DNA of 64,000 bases from Lophium mytilinum (GCA_010093605.1 MU004186.1:1468616-1532615); one strand, 5' to 3'; shown: positions 52,937 through 64,000, numbered from the stretch's first letter. Notes: a model not told the origin generated them from the letters alone. Translations and numbers: made by a program.

Positions 52937-54227
52937 GGCGTTGTCCACTCTGGCGAACACCACAAATTTGCAGAACTGTGTATTGGGAGCACCTAGGCTT
53001 TCTAAAACTTGACCTCAAGCTTGGACAGCGACTTGGCCCAGTAACTCTATTTGGGTTTTACTCGCATGACATTATGCGAGGACTCTTTTCTGGCGTTTGG
53101 AGATGGCCATTACCAAAAGGGGCATCCAGAGGCGTTCAACAGAGTCACGAAACCTGCACTAGGTAGTTAAGGTATGGCGTGGCTCAAGGGAACCGGGTCA
53201 GGTTTGAACACTCCTAAAAGTCTCTCAGCCTCCATTAGCCTGATAATAAGAGACCAAACTCAAATTCGAATCGAGATTCTTTTCATTGAGACTTCATTCA
53301 CACTATCTCTAAGATTCGTCGAGAATCCTGTCTGATTGAAACTCTCAAAGTTTTCTTTACAACTATCACCCGCGCCACATGGTTTCAGCAGAGCTGGGGT
53401 GACTGAAATAGATTCATCTCAACAGCAGCAAGTGTAAGAAGAAGCTAGTCAACAAGCCAGTAAGTTTAGACCTGCTAGCCGGTTCTCAATCCCTTTCGCC
53501 AGCTTCGTAATCTCATAGTCACTTATCTCCCCGCTACGTTTTCTGGTCCCGGCTGGACCTGCCATCATCCATCAATATGGTGTCGTTTCAACCACATAGA
53601 TCCTACAAGAACTCCTGCAGTATCTTCCGCCTATTTCTTCTTTCCATTGTGCATAATTTCCTCGTACTAGACGTAAAGTCACATCTTATAGCTACACAAT
53701 GGCAAGTTTAGTTCGTTTGATAGTATATTGAGAGCACCTCAAAGCTTTTCTCTTGATCCTCTTCAGTGCAACAATTCGAGTCTGCGGAGGTTCTTAACAT
53801 TGTAGGTGCATCCAATTTACCCTAGTGACACTACCATACGAAATGGCGAAGATAGCTGATCAAGAAGCGGCATCTAGGAGGCAGCCACATGTCCATTTAC
53901 GTTGTGGTATACATTTCGGTTTGCGTTGTCGACTAATGCCGCTCAGTGAATTGCATCTGCACGTTGATGAACAGTCCGCTGTCCTATCGTTGCTGTACAA
54001 ATTTCTTGCATTCACTCCGATAAACCATATTGCCAGCCCATCATTTCTACACAATGTGCTGGGCCCACAATCACTTTCACTCTTCGTCTCCCTTAATAAA
54101 ACCGCACTTCACTTTCGTACCATTCCACAACCACCGCTTCCACTCCTCGATCCTCTTAAAGAAGCACATTTCTGTCTCCCTGTCGTACCATTCCCACACG
54201 GAACCCCTAAACCCCACCACCAGCAAA
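52937..54227. other. intergenic, no convincing gene
   Basis: 1.3 kb between two co-directional genes. The frame 53825..54460 overlaps the start of the RING gene and has no family motif. A CT-rich 5' leader (CCTCTTCG, TCCACTCC) precedes 54228. Confidence 0.45.
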
Positions 54228-55130
54228 ATGCCACCACCAACCCACACTACCCCCGCTCCAGCCAACGTCCCCCAAGCCCGGCTCAACTTCAGCATCATTC
54301 CAACCCTCTTCGCTCGAATCGCCAGCACCCCTTCTCCCGGCCCCTCAGAACCGCTGGCCCTCCAAGAACGCCAAGGCTTCCTCCTCGCCGCTCTCGACGA
54401 GTACCTCGCCCCGGTCATCCAGGACTGCAACCCCACCCTCACCTCTCACCACTACCATGAAGTCTTCGTCGCCAACCGCGTCGTCACCGGCGGCCTCGCG
54501 TCTGCAGAGGAGCTCGATGGCCTGACGCGATCAGCTCAGCTCGTCGTCCGCGAATTGACCATCCAAGAAGGCATCGCTGATATGATCCCTGCGCGCCCGG
54601 CTTGGTATCTCGAACCTCGGTTCTCAGGCGCCTATGAGCGTCTTCGGCGGACGCTGTCGCTTGACATCCTGTTCGAAGCGCTGCAGTTCCTCGATGGACT
54701 CCAGATGCAGCATGTCTTCGAGGCGTATAGGCGCTTTTGGTGGCGAGAGGGGACGCCGGTAGGGCCCCGGCGTAGGCTGGGTTTTGCACTTTGCCCCTGG
54801 TCGATGGAGAAGCTGGAGAATGTGACGGCGAGGTGCGATGTCCCTGAGGATGCTGAGTGCAGCATTTGCAGAGAGGACATGGAAGGACGGGAGGGGGAAG
54901 AGGAAAAGCATGATGGGGATGATGAGGAGAAGGAAAAGCAGGAAGACCATTATGCTGTTCGTACCGCTTGCGATCATGTCTTCGGAGGCGCCTGCTTGGC
55001 GAGCTGGGTTGGTCGTTTTCGTATCAACAATGCAACTTGCCCCATGTGCCGTCGGATTTTGGTGGAGGTCGATGATAGGGTAGACAAGGCGATCATAAAT
55101 AGGCTGGCACATGCCCTCTTAGACGGCTAG
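54228..55130 (+). CDS. RING-finger protein, probable E3 ubiquitin ligase
   Basis: Single exon; ATG 54228 (MPPPTHTTPAPANV, A-rich context) preferred over the upstream in-frame ATG at 54030, whose extension looks like leader translation. 300 residues. The middle part has SLDILFEALQFLDGLQMQHV. The RING lies near residues 207-280: CSIC, then an acidic insert (MEGREGEEEKHDGDDEEKEK) before CDHVFGGACLASW and CPMCRR. All eight metal ligands of the C3HC4 pattern appear present. This type normally transfers ubiquitin from an E2; the target is unknown. Confidence 0.85.
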   Translation: MPPPTHTTPAPANVPQARLNFSIIPTLFARIASTPSPGPSEPLALQERQGFLLAALDEYLAPVIQDCNPTLTSHHYHEVFVANRVVTGGLASAEELDGLTRSAQLVVRELTIQEGIADMIPARPAWYLEPRFSGAYERLRRTLSLDILFEALQFLDGLQMQHVFEAYRRFWWREGTPVGPRRRLGFALCPWSMEKLENVTARCDVPEDAECSICREDMEGREGEEEKHDGDDEEKEKQEDHYAVRTACDHVFGGACLASWVGRFRINNATCPMCRRILVEVDDRVDKAIINRLAHALLDG

Positions 55131-55461
55131 AGTTTATAATAAACTTTAGAGTTGATGTTGCTGTGTGCGAGCTACCGAGCATGAAACACATTAGGAAGCT
55201 CAAACTCAATACCAGAAATAGTGCCCAAAACGTGTCCTTCTGTGAATCATGACTGATTGGAAAAATCGTGAATTTATATCCTAGTGAAGAGAAAACAGAT
55301 CGCCGATTCATCCGCAAGAATCAAGTGACTGGTTAAGAGGCTTCAAGTACGCCCAGTAAAGACCTGAGCTAAGAGCCCGCCGACATGCCTCTAATAGAAC
55401 AAACAGTCGTTTATCTCATGTTCCACACCACCCTCTTCGTCCCCCATATGACTTAAACTCA
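55131..55461. other. convergent spacer
   Basis: About 330 bp; nothing recognised. Confidence 0.35.
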
Positions 55462-55905
55462 TCACCCCAATCTATCGCACCCCTGAACTATCTCCTTCAT
55501 TTCAGTCCCAATATCCTCTTCTTTTTCCTGCTCAAGAAACCAATTTCGTAGATCCCACAATCCCCTAATTCGACGAATGGCGTGTGTGACATAAGCTAAG
55601 CGAGGATGGGCAGGTATGCATGCGGCAATAACTGTTGACCAGTGTTCAGTGATTTCTCGCCTGTTTGGAAGCGCTGGTGCATTGTTGTTCGGGGGAGGAA
55701 CACCGGTGGACCTCGAGCAGGTAGCGTTAGGGGCGGTGGTGGAGGTGGAACTGTGGGGGAGCGAGAGGTATTGCATCGTGGACTGTCTTTGACAGGATCG
55801 AAGACGCTTCTTAGAGGACATTTGGTGGCCGTCGCCGCAATTTTTGCGAGTGTGCGTGGTAAGTTCGAAGCTGTACGTAGGAAGCAACGCGAGGAAATGA
55901 CACAT
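55462..55905 (-). CDS. hypothetical protein, uncertain
   Basis: Open frame of 147 codons (first ATG 55905; a second start, MSSKKRLRSC, at about 55821). The end (HPRLAYVTHAIRRIRGLWDL, RNWFLEQEKEEDIGTEMKEI) has a helical, protein-like pattern. The first half is Ser/Thr/Pro-rich. No family recognised and no neighbour gives a hint. It may have further exons. Confidence 0.35.
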   Translation of the reverse strand: MCHFLALLPTYSFELTTHTRKNCGDGHQMSSKKRLRSCQRQSTMQYLSLPHSSTSTTAPNATCSRSTGVPPPNNNAPALPNRREITEHWSTVIAACIPAHPRLAYVTHAIRRIRGLWDLRNWFLEQEKEEDIGTEMKEIVQGCDRLG

Positions 55906-56384
55906 TTGTTTGAAAAAGATCTAAGGTCTGAATTGTGAACAACGGTAGCGAAGGTACCCTGTCGTCCCCATCCGTGGTTGCGTATCAAAGCTTGCTTCGT
56001 CAACCGGTACCAAGAATCACTCACTATCACCTTTCCAATTAGCACGCACCAAAAATAGAGATCATAGAGTCATATTGAATTGATCCCCAGATCCCATCAT
56101 CCCAACCAAAAAGCGATGTCTTCCAAGACAGGCCTATAGCTGAAGTATCGTGATTCTTATATTACAAACTCTATGTCATCATTCGAGGTTCCATACATGA
56201 TTTGGTGTCGACCGTGCGAGGAGAGGGGATATAAGTACACTGGATCGATCTAATAACGCCATTCTTTTTTTGCGCAATGGCCGAGCCGAAAGACTGTTTA
56301 TACAAATGCGAGAAGGGGGAGGAGTGGATGGGGGGATGACGAGGTAGTGGCTGGAGCCTGAGGCAAATATGGCGCGGCGGTGCT
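55906..56384. other. spacer, nothing recognised
   Basis: Lies between the end of the Mge1 gene and the doubtful gene at 55462. Confidence 0.35.
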
Positions 56385-57275
56385 CTACGAGTTCTTGACG
56401 ACTCCGACTTTAGCGGCCTGTAAAGAGTTAGAATGTTAGAATATGACGGAAGTGTTTTACAAGAACTTGCCCTCAAAACCCGTCCATTGAGCAAGAAGCC
56501 CTTCTGCTGCGTGTGAAACACGGTTCCATCCTCCTTATCCGGCTGGGGCGTCTGGAACACGGCCTCGTGGATATTGGGATCGAATTTCATCCCCTCAGTA
56601 CTCGGATCGAATCTTTCTAAGCCATGCTTCTTCAATGTGCTCATCAGGATGCTCTCCGTCATTTTCAATCCGTCGTGCAGCGTGACCAGGTCCTTGTTGT
56701 CTGCATTGAGCGACTCGGCGGGCACAGTAATGAGGGCGCGGTCGAGGTTGTCAACAGATTCGACGAGGTCCCGGGCAAAGCGCTGGAGAGCGAAGTCTTT
56801 GGCGGCTTGGACTTCGCGTTTCGTACGGTCTTGAAGGTTGCGGAAGTCGGCAACGCTGCGGAGGTATTTATCCTTCATAGAACGTCAGTAAAGGCTCCAA
56901 AAAATTAATGATATGATTCAGCATTTAAGGCGAGCCCATAGGCCGAGAGAAAATAGACAAAAAGGCAGGGTGTGTCTAGGATGAATTGGTGCAGCATACC
57001 TTCCAGTCCAAGATCTCTTTATCCTTCTTCTCTACCGTCGCCTTCAGCTCATCCGCCTCCGACGGCTTCATCTCTTTCGCAGCTTCGCCCTCTTTCACAT
57101 GTTCGCCTTCCTTTGCCGCCGGGGCATCAGAATACCATCTCGTGGCTACCCGCTGTGATGGTGTAGATATCACGCGAGCTGTCAACCCCGCGGGCCTCGC
57201 CGCTCGTAGCGGAGCAAATGATGACTGCGACCGCACTGCCGCACTCGTGCTCCGGAGAATATTTCGTTGAATCAT
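56385..57275 (-). CDS. MGE1: mitochondrial GrpE homologue Mge1
   Basis: Exons 57000..57275, 56471..56872 and 56385..56417; introns 127 and 53 nt; 236 residues. Starts with a mitochondrial presequence (MIQRNILRSTSAAVRSQSSF); the upstream in-frame region was not used. The GrpE long helix (DELKATVEKKDKEILDWK, DKYLRSVADFRNLQDRTKRE) and the beta-domain (GLERFDPSTEGMKFDPNIHE, KGFLLNGRVLRAAKVGVVKN) are complete. The last intron is GC-AG: the donor after AGG is GCAAGT. Mge1 is the nucleotide-exchange factor of mitochondrial Hsp70 in import and folding. The gene is divergent from the PrpF-type gene, start codons 163 bp apart. Confidence 0.94.
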
Positions 57276-57438
57276 GACGTTTGGTGCTGTGTATTGGGGG
57301 GATGGTGAAGAAGAGGCGGCGAGAGAAAAAATCGGGGTCGATGATGGTTGAAGGTGGTCCGTGAGCACCTCGGCGATGAGTTACGACTTTAAGTTGTACC
57401 CAACATAGCCAGACATCATCCGCACCCCAATTGCTTCA
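57276..57438. promoter_or_regulatory. bidirectional promoter, MGE1 and PrpF-like genes
   Basis: Only 163 bp separate the two start codons, so both genes must share this stretch or start inside it. Confidence 0.5.
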
Positions 57439-58683
57439 ATGGTTACAATGAAGACAGGCTCGGTGTGCCTGCGATGTCTACGAACTCAGAAATACAATAC
57501 TAAAACACTATCCCTCCGAGACACCACCTCCACCCGATCCTTCTCTGCCACATCTTTCCCCAAGATGCTACAGCGCTCTATAAACGCCTCCTACTACCGC
57601 GGCGGCACCTCGCGCGCCCTCATATTCCAACCCAAAGACCTCCCCGCCGACCAATCTTTATGGCCCTCCGTCTTCCTCCAGCTGATGGGCTCCCCAGACC
57701 CGTACGGGCGTCAGCTTGACGGCATGGGTGCCGGCATCTCCTCGCTCTCTAAAATATGCATTGTGGGGCCGAGCATACACAAAGACTGCAATGTCGACTA
57801 CACATTCGTAGGCATAGGCATTGAGAGAGATGAGGTGGACATGGCGGGGAACTGCGGGAATATGATTAGTGCCATTGGGCCGTATGCTGTCAATTCGGGG
57901 CTGTTTGAGGTGGGAAAGGAGGAGGAGGCCACGATACGGATCCACAATACCAATACCGGAGTCCTGATCCGCAGTACGTTCCCGGTTGTAGATGGCCAAG
58001 CAGTAGTGAAGGGTGACTACGCGATTGACGGCGTCTCGGGAACGGGGGCAAAAGTACAGCTGGATTTCTTAAGACCCGGCGGCGCGAAGACGGGGAAGTT
58101 GTTGCCGACTAAACAAGTAGTGCAGAAGATCAAGGGAGTTGAGGTTAGTCTTGTGGATGCTGCTAACCCCTGTGTATTTGTGAGAGCGGAGGATGTAGGG
58201 GTGCCAGGGACGATTCTGCCGACTGATTTCAATAAGATGTCAGAGAAGCTGGCGCTGCTAGATGAAATTCGGAGAGCTGGGGCGGTAGCTATGGGGCTCG
58301 TGAAGAGCGAAAGCGAAGTTCCGAGAACCATACCGAAGGTCGGTATTGTGTCGAGGGCGGCCACGCATAAGGTGTTGTCGGGGGAAACAATTGAGGAGAA
58401 CTCAGTCGATGTGGTCATCAGGTTCATCTCTGATGAGCAACCGCACCGTGCAAGTCCATTGACGGCGGCGCTCTGCACGGCTGTTGCTTCGAAGATCAAG
58501 GGGTCCATTGTTGAGCAATGCCTAGCATCGAAGCCAATTAATGCAGGCATGGTCACCATTGGGCATGCGAGTGGTCGGATACAGATTGATGCTACGATGG
58601 ATGAGGTAGGCGATGCCGAGTGCGCAACTGTTTTCAGGACTGCGAGGAGGATCTTTGATGGTAAGGTGTACTATAACGCTTGA
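57439..58683 (+). CDS. PrpF-family isomerase (aconitate/methylitaconate type), mitochondrial form
   Basis: Single exon, 414 residues. The first 42 residues (CLRCLRTQKYNTKTLSLRDT, then TRSFSATSFPK) resemble a mitochondrial presequence. The second ATG at 57565 (MLQRSINASYYRGGTSRALI) aligns with the usual bacterial start. PrpF markers: YRGGTSRALIF, DGMGAGISSLSKICIVG, DVDMAGNCGNM-like VDMAGNCGNMISAIGPYAV and DAANPCVFVRAEDVG. GNCGNM contributes the catalytic cysteine of the diaminopimelate-epimerase-like fold. Bacterial PrpF isomerises aconitate for the 2-methylcitrate cycle; the fungal substrate is inferred from that. The frame is intact. Confidence 0.92.
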   Translation: MVTMKTGSVCLRCLRTQKYNTKTLSLRDTTSTRSFSATSFPKMLQRSINASYYRGGTSRALIFQPKDLPADQSLWPSVFLQLMGSPDPYGRQLDGMGAGISSLSKICIVGPSIHKDCNVDYTFVGIGIERDEVDMAGNCGNMISAIGPYAVNSGLFEVGKEEEATIRIHNTNTGVLIRSTFPVVDGQAVVKGDYAIDGVSGTGAKVQLDFLRPGGAKTGKLLPTKQVVQKIKGVEVSLVDAANPCVFVRAEDVGVPGTILPTDFNKMSEKLALLDEIRRAGAVAMGLVKSESEVPRTIPKVGIVSRAATHKVLSGETIEENSVDVVIRFISDEQPHRASPLTAALCTAVASKIKGSIVEQCLASKPINAGMVTIGHASGRIQIDATMDEVGDAECATVFRTARRIFDGKVYYNA

Positions 58684-59375
58684 TCGTTCGACTCTGATGT
58701 CGTCTTTTCTTGTTAGTCATATCCTGTTTTGTTTTACTAGAGATACCCTTGTCACTCCCAACATGATACATCTATCCCAATTTAGACAAATTCCAGCATG
58801 CTTACACCGGCAGTGCGGGTAGAATGGAGGTACTATGTAGGTCTTATGCGTAGCACGTCGGTTGCCCCAGCTGGCATGTACCACAGGTCTCGATGGCGTC
58901 AACTACTGCATCTATCCGTCCAGTATCCCCCTTTAGATCCAACTAAGAACAAGATGTACCGCTGTGGGTGTATCAATTATCATTCTATTTTGAAGCTCGA
59001 ACATCCATAAAATACTCAACAACTTCCCAACATAAACGTAACGATCCACATTGAAACACCGCAAGAGTCTTCATATTTCCTGACAATACCTCTCTAGCTT
59101 CCAAGCTCGCGGATCAGGCCCGAGGGCGGCTCTGTGCATCAAACACACCTCATAGGCACTCACCCTCCGTTTGCAAATCCACAGCGATGGTAGCTGGCTT
59201 ACCTGTTTTCCACACCGCTTCGTCTCGCAGGAAATGAGGTCTTCGAACTCTCAGTGAACTTCCTATCATCCTCATCCCTCATTCGCAGTGTCTTGTCGTA
59301 CTGCATCGCTTCAAGACATACGCGTTTTAATATCGAAGTCAGAATCGAAGCCGAGTCTATTCCTAGGCGACCAGT
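58684..59375. other. spacer, nothing recognised
   Basis: 0.7 kb between two co-directional genes. Confidence 0.4.
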
Positions 59376-59927
59376 ATGCCCTCTCATCTACTTCCTCTCC
59401 CCGCCCTAACCATCTCAGTAATGCCAGTCTCCTATCACACCACGTCGCCCACCACCTCCACAGCCACCCCCCTTTCCATCCCTTCTTACCTCTACCGCGT
59501 CGATTACCCAGGCTCCCGCACCCTACTTACCCCAAGCGGCTTCGTTGCCGCCAACACCACAATCACCATTTCCTCCACCATCGCTCTCCGCCACCACGCG
59601 TCCCTCCACTTCGATTGGCGCTCCCGCGCGTCCTCTCCTTTCATCTCCCTCTTTGCAGACCGCGCCCACGCGGTCAATTGGGCCCAAGCTATCAGTGTGC
59701 TGAGGGAGAATGTGGTGTGCTATGTGACGCAGATCAGCACGGCGGCGCTGGGGCCCGGACCTATCTTTCGCGCGGCAGATTTGCTGGGTGCTGCACCTGG
59801 CGGAGGGGGATGCGGCCAGCATGCGGGCGAGTATCTTGTGCTTTGGCAGATTCCGATTGAGGCGTGCGTCGGGGAGGTGGTTGTAAGGGCGGGAGAGGGT
59901 TCGGCGATGTCATGGGTTGTTGAATAA
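59376..59927 (+). CDS. hypothetical protein, possibly DUF7587-like
   Basis: Single exon, 183 residues. The N-terminus is Ser/Thr/Pro-rich; a second ATG at 59421 (MPVSYHTTSPT) is possible. The middle has SYLYRVDYPGSRTLLTPSGF, which resembles the start of fungal DUF7587 proteins (YLYRVxxP). The second half (HAVNWAQAISVLRENVVCYV, YLVLWQIPIEACVGEVVV) is a compact alpha/beta mix. The domain match is from memory and weak; no function is known. Confidence 0.5.
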   Translation: MPSHLLPLPALTISVMPVSYHTTSPTTSTATPLSIPSYLYRVDYPGSRTLLTPSGFVAANTTITISSTIALRHHASLHFDWRSRASSPFISLFADRAHAVNWAQAISVLRENVVCYVTQISTAALGPGPIFRAADLLGAAPGGGGCGQHAGEYLVLWQIPIEACVGEVVVRAGEGSAMSWVVE

Positions 59928-61233
59928 GAGGAGGTGCATGAGGGTTATCAGATGGTGGTTGGTGGGTTCATGGTAAAGGCGAGGGCAAGAGCTTTGAGTG
60001 GGTTGGGATATGCTGGATGGATTCATATGTGACGATGGTCGGTCCAAGTGTGACTGAGACACCAAAGCTTTAAAAGGATGCAGCCTAAAGCTTCTTCTTC
60101 AGCTTGAGGCTGGACGTCGGAGCCTGCCTCCCTTGAGATAATTTGCTGCTTCTTTGGCCACGGACCTTTTATGAGTATCTCTTGCAGAGCTCTCAAGTTG
60201 TTAGGTATAACGCAAGTGTGAAATGACATCTGGATCGGTATCGTTCGTATGCTATCACAAGTCGTACTGGCCATGAAGGGAGGCATAACTCAGCAGTTCA
60301 AAGTTATGATCAATATGGATGACATTTCAAACTTTTGATCAGTGTGAGGATGACGAGTTCTGAGTAGATGTATCCGCACTGCGAAGGTTTAAAGCCTGGG
60401 ACTGGAGAGAGCGATGGCCAGGAACGGGGATATTCTATACACACATCATAGCGAGCTCGCTCAGATATACCGTCTGATGTCATAATAGACATACTTATGC
60501 ACTACGGCATACACTTTATCGGTAGATGCTCCGAGCGCGGGAGCCAGAATCGGGACTAACGTGAGAAGGGTCCATCCGGGATGTCAATCAACCCGGCATG
60601 GCTCCACTACCTAGGCCCTTCGTTTCGGAGGCGGGGAGACCTCCGAAGGAACGCAGCTGTGCAGCCGTTTGTGTTCATCCTTTCGCCACCCTTTTCTCTA
60701 TGCCATTCCACTGTCAGTATCTTTCACGACACTCGCGCTAGTTATCTGCAACAGCTTGCGTGAATGCAAGCTTATTTTCCGTTGCTACAGACTAAAACCT
60801 TGCACCATCCGCTTCTTCTCCCACATCATCAGATACCTTTCCTTTGAGTGTCACTACACCACCACGCCTAACAGTAGGCCAAACAAACGGTGCGGCAGCT
60901 TTTACGTCAAGAGAGCATCCGCCTCTATCGTCCGTCCATCGCGCCGCAATACTCAAGTCCAACCAGAACAGAGCACGTCTTGGGTATCTCCGCAATCATG
61001 AAGCTCAGTACGCCAGCCGTGCCGCTCCATGCTTTTCCTACCGCCGTCAGTCACTTCATTTGTCGTTCCTTGTTGCCTTTCCCTTCATTCGTTTTCCCGG
61101 CACTCAGCTTCTGCTGACCTGTCCCTCTACTCCTACCTCCAACGTTAGTACGTACCTGGGCACGCAGTAGCCCTTTAGCTTTCTTCAGTTATCTACCAAT
61201 CCGTCTAAGCGGAGTAACATGCGCATCGATCAC
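59928..61233. other. intergenic, no convincing gene
   Basis: 1.3 kb of short frames between the small unknown gene and the 3' end of the second Zn2Cys6 regulator. Confidence 0.4.
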
Positions 61234-63748
61234 TCAGAACTTTCCGACAACGTCATCGTACAGCTTCTCGAGGAAGGTCCAGCTCCAGTCGGCGATGCCA
61301 TCGATCTGCTTTACGTCGCGCATCCAGTCGAGCAGCAGCATGACCGTCTGTTCGACCTCTCCTTGGTCGAGATAGTGCTCCATGATGTCGTGGAGACATT
61401 CGTTCACCGTCAGCATCCGGAGCACGAGGAGTACCCCGATGAAGTTTTGCGTCCACGCGAAAAGCACCGGCACAAGGCGCTTCCTGTTCTTACATGGCCA
61501 CATGGAAATCGGCCACAGCAATGCGCTTTTCAGACAGCGCGCCGCCATCTCCTTGTCTTCGTGAGTCATGGAGTTGGGGTGGTGCAACGCCTTGAAGACA
61601 AACGCCCGGTACACCATGAATTCGGCATAGTAGTACCGCGAGCGCAGCTGCGCCGTTATGATGTCGAGAATGTTGCCGCGCCACGACTCGGCTGATCCCT
61701 GATCAAACCTGAACAACACCTGCTGCGCACCGGGCACGCCTCTACTCCCGCTGTGGTTCGGATAGGCAAATCGATCGGCATCGTGCCATTGCAGCGCTAC
61801 CGGCAAGGCATGGCGCCAATCGTCAAGCTGGGTCTTGAGCTCGTTGATAATGTGCGTGGGGGGGCTACCCGTCTCATCTGAGGGTTCGTTGCGACTGTTA
61901 GTTGCTGGCAAACATCAGTATGGTGTTTCGGGTTGGGCTTGGACCAGGTACTGAAACACTGTGTTGCGGAGTTGACTCCGTCGACAGTACCGGCCCACGT
62001 ACATATGCAGCCTCAGGTCCACGCGCCAAGAAGTCGAAACACTTACCTCGCGATATGTCAGAATGAATCCGCGCAATCACCTTGCGCAGGTATTCAAGCG
62101 CTGTGAAATGCAGCAAGTTGTAGTGCATGTCGTCGCTGATGGCTGAGTCGCCATCCTCGGGCAGCGGGACCTCGCCTTGAAGATTGCAGAGCCCCGTTTG
62201 CGGAAGATCCAGGTCCAGGTGGAACCAACTACGTAAATGGTTCATCGCTATTCTAACATATTCAATGTGGAGAGCTACAGCCCGTACGTACTTTTCAATC
62301 AGATGGCACATCCAGTATACTCGTTTGACCGCAACGCCCTTGGAATTATTCCAGTCCACTTCTTCACTATACCACAGGTTAGGAAATTGAGTACAGCACT
62401 CGAAACAGCAATACAAACCATCGGATGATAACTTGGCAGGCAGCGGCAGCAGCAACGGTAGAGCGCCAAAAGTCCTAATATCGCAGGTGAGTACCATCCA
62501 ATTTGCAACAACATAGGCTGAATACTTACCAAATGCCGGGCGCATGCTTCGTAATAAAGCCTGATTTGCTCACAGTCAGCGGAATGTCATGGACGCAAGC
62601 TTCCACTGGGCGACATACGAGGCTAAAAGATGGCACTGGACGTTCTCCACGCTGCACTGTGTCATCAGAAACCCCATTCGCTTCCTCGCTTCATTGAAAA
62701 TCTCAAGCCCCGGTGGCTCTGCTGATGTTCCACCCCTGATGCCACTGTTGGGGCGCACAGGGAGTCCGTTCGCCCCCTCGTCTGCGACGACGCCAAGTGA
62801 CAGGACCAGTAAGACTAGAATGGAAACCAAGTTGTCTCCAAAACCATTCCGCACTGTAGGCGCGAGAAATCTTTCCTGAAACTCTTTACGGTCCAAGATT
62901 GGAAACAGTCTATTGAAGTTTGAAAAATATGACTCAGTGTATTTATTCATCACTTCGATGCTGAGGTCGGGGAAGCGCACGCCTTCTAGCATGCGCACGC
63001 TAGTCAGGGGCGTACGAGTTGGCAGCACGTCGGTGTGCTTGACCAAATCATGGCGCAGAATCCACGGTGTCCCGGAGTGGATGATGCTTTGGAGGTCCAA
63101 GCCAGCGACTCCTCTATCAGTCATGTGCTCAGCAATAGCTGGCCAGAGCAAGATTTTATGAGGAGCCGTCAGGATGTTATTTGCCACCGGATTCTGGGCG
63201 AAGGCCTGCGCGCTCTCGGGAGTGAAAGGAGATGTGACGTCATGCTTGATGGTACCCGACATGGAGAAGGGGCTGCTTGAATGCAGGGTGGACGACTGGG
63301 CGGCCGTGGAGGCTGAGGTCGGACTTCTCGGGACCCTGAATACAGGAGATCCAGGGACGACTTGGCGGCCGAGGATATCGATCTTGCTCTCAATTCGGGC
63401 TTGGCCCTCAAGGACGCGGGTGATGTTGTCACTGATGTTGACCATAGTCTTATCCTTTCTAACGACATTGTCAGTATTGCCTATCCAACGCGGCCTGCTG
63501 CCCGGCATCTGTCACCGCGGAGCGGTGTCAACTCACTTGGTGGGCTGAGGCTCCCGGTACTTGCACTCGACATTTAGGCGATGACATAAACTGCATTTCG
63601 GCCTCCTCTCATCACACTTGGACTTCCGATTCCGGCACGTCTCACACGCCTGAGCAGCAATAGACGCGCGCTCCCGTCGTTGGCCACCATCCCCAGGGCT
63701 CCCCACCGATTCCCGATGCGCTTCAGCGAGTCCAAACCCGCTTTCCAT
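61234..63748 (-). CDS. Zn2Cys6 transcription factor with fungal-specific middle domain
   Basis: Six exons: 63537..63748, 62619..63458, 62530..62560, 62292..62431, 62047..62228 and 61234..61904. The start of the 4th exon is ambiguous (acceptor CCAAG at 62432 used), and the 63-nt intron at 62229..62291 is also open in frame. 691 residues. The binuclear cluster is C35-C62 (CETCRNRKSKC, then CSLC and EC), followed by a coiled linker (VLEGQARIESKIDILG). The middle domain shows FSNFNRLFPILDRKEFQERF, ENVQCHLLASLYYEACARHL, VYWMCHLIEK and FHLDLDLPQTG. The second intron has a perfect GTATGT donor and GCTGAC branch. Target genes are not indicated. Confidence 0.85.
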
Positions 63749-64000
63749 GCTGGACGACTCTAAGTTCTAAGCTGCTTGCAACATGCAGTGGACGCTGCAA
63801 GACTTGACGGTGGTGAGAATTTGAGCTTGTTAGAGAGAGCTGGACGCTTCACAGACGGAATGCTGTGGACGAAAGCGAGGAACTGGAAGAGGGACAGTAC
63901 AGACCGAATGCTGCCGGCGGCGCGATGTGTAGTGAATGTGAATGCTAGATGATAGGCGGCGGGGTTGTGTGAGATTGGTCAACGGTGCGAGACAGACGCG
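63749..64000. other. promoter side of the last gene
   Basis: 252 bp upstream of the Zn2Cys6 gene; nothing specific recognised before the window ends. Confidence 0.4.

Noticed and set aside
53825-54460. 211-codon plus frame before the RING gene
   Set aside because: Overlaps the RING coding region in another frame and has no family features.

Overview
The window looks like a 64 kb piece of a filamentous ascomycete (Pezizomycotina) chromosome, most likely a Dothideomycete. The class is an inference from gene content only. Genes sit on both strands and are monocistronic. Most are broken by 48-140 nt introns with GTRNGT-type donors and CTRAC-like branch points. Typical fungal families are present: Zn2Cys6 and bZIP-DUF3425 regulators, a PTH11-type rhodopsin-like receptor, a secreted flavo-oxidase, a GPI-type cupredoxin, 2EXR-like proteins and a fungal Pex14-type peroxin. 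I saw no rRNA, tRNA, CRISPR array or intact transposon.

Layout. 1-7.7 kb: the 3' end of a cell-surface cupredoxin gene, a degenerate region with three decayed tandem repeats, a small Cys protein, a five-exon composite C2H2/Zn2Cys6 regulator and a small membrane protein. 8-20 kb: a tail-anchored protein with an N-terminal glycogen/AMPK-type carbohydrate-binding domain, a seven-helix receptor, a secreted FAD-linked oxidase and three more small Cys-rich genes. 21-37.2 kb is mainly housekeeping: a long coiled-coil protein, an Ies2-like INO80 subunit, a Pex14-family peroxin, a Mil1/TMCO4-like DUF726 hydrolase, alpha-SNAP (sec17, 16 exons) and a GatC-like amidotransferase subunit. Within it lies a tandem pair of CXC (tesmin/TSO1-like) proteins. 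37.4-49 kb: a zinc-ribbon protein, a divergent SDR/bZIP pair with an inverted repeat between them, then four 2EXR-like paralogues in a row on the minus strand. 49.4-64 kb: calcipressin, RPB3, a RING protein, a mitochondrial GrpE/Mge1 gene divergent from a PrpF-type isomerase gene, a small unknown protein and a second Zn2Cys6 regulator.

How it fits together. There is no obvious biosynthetic cluster. Housekeeping genes alternate with fast-evolving, lineage-restricted duplicates (small Cys-rich proteins, CXC pair, 2EXR quartet) and with repeat remnants. Several pairs share a divergent promoter (Ies2/peroxin, sec17/GatC, SDR/bZIP, MGE1/PrpF). Exon boundaries were derived by hand from splice signals and reading-frame continuity; the few that stay ambiguous are marked.
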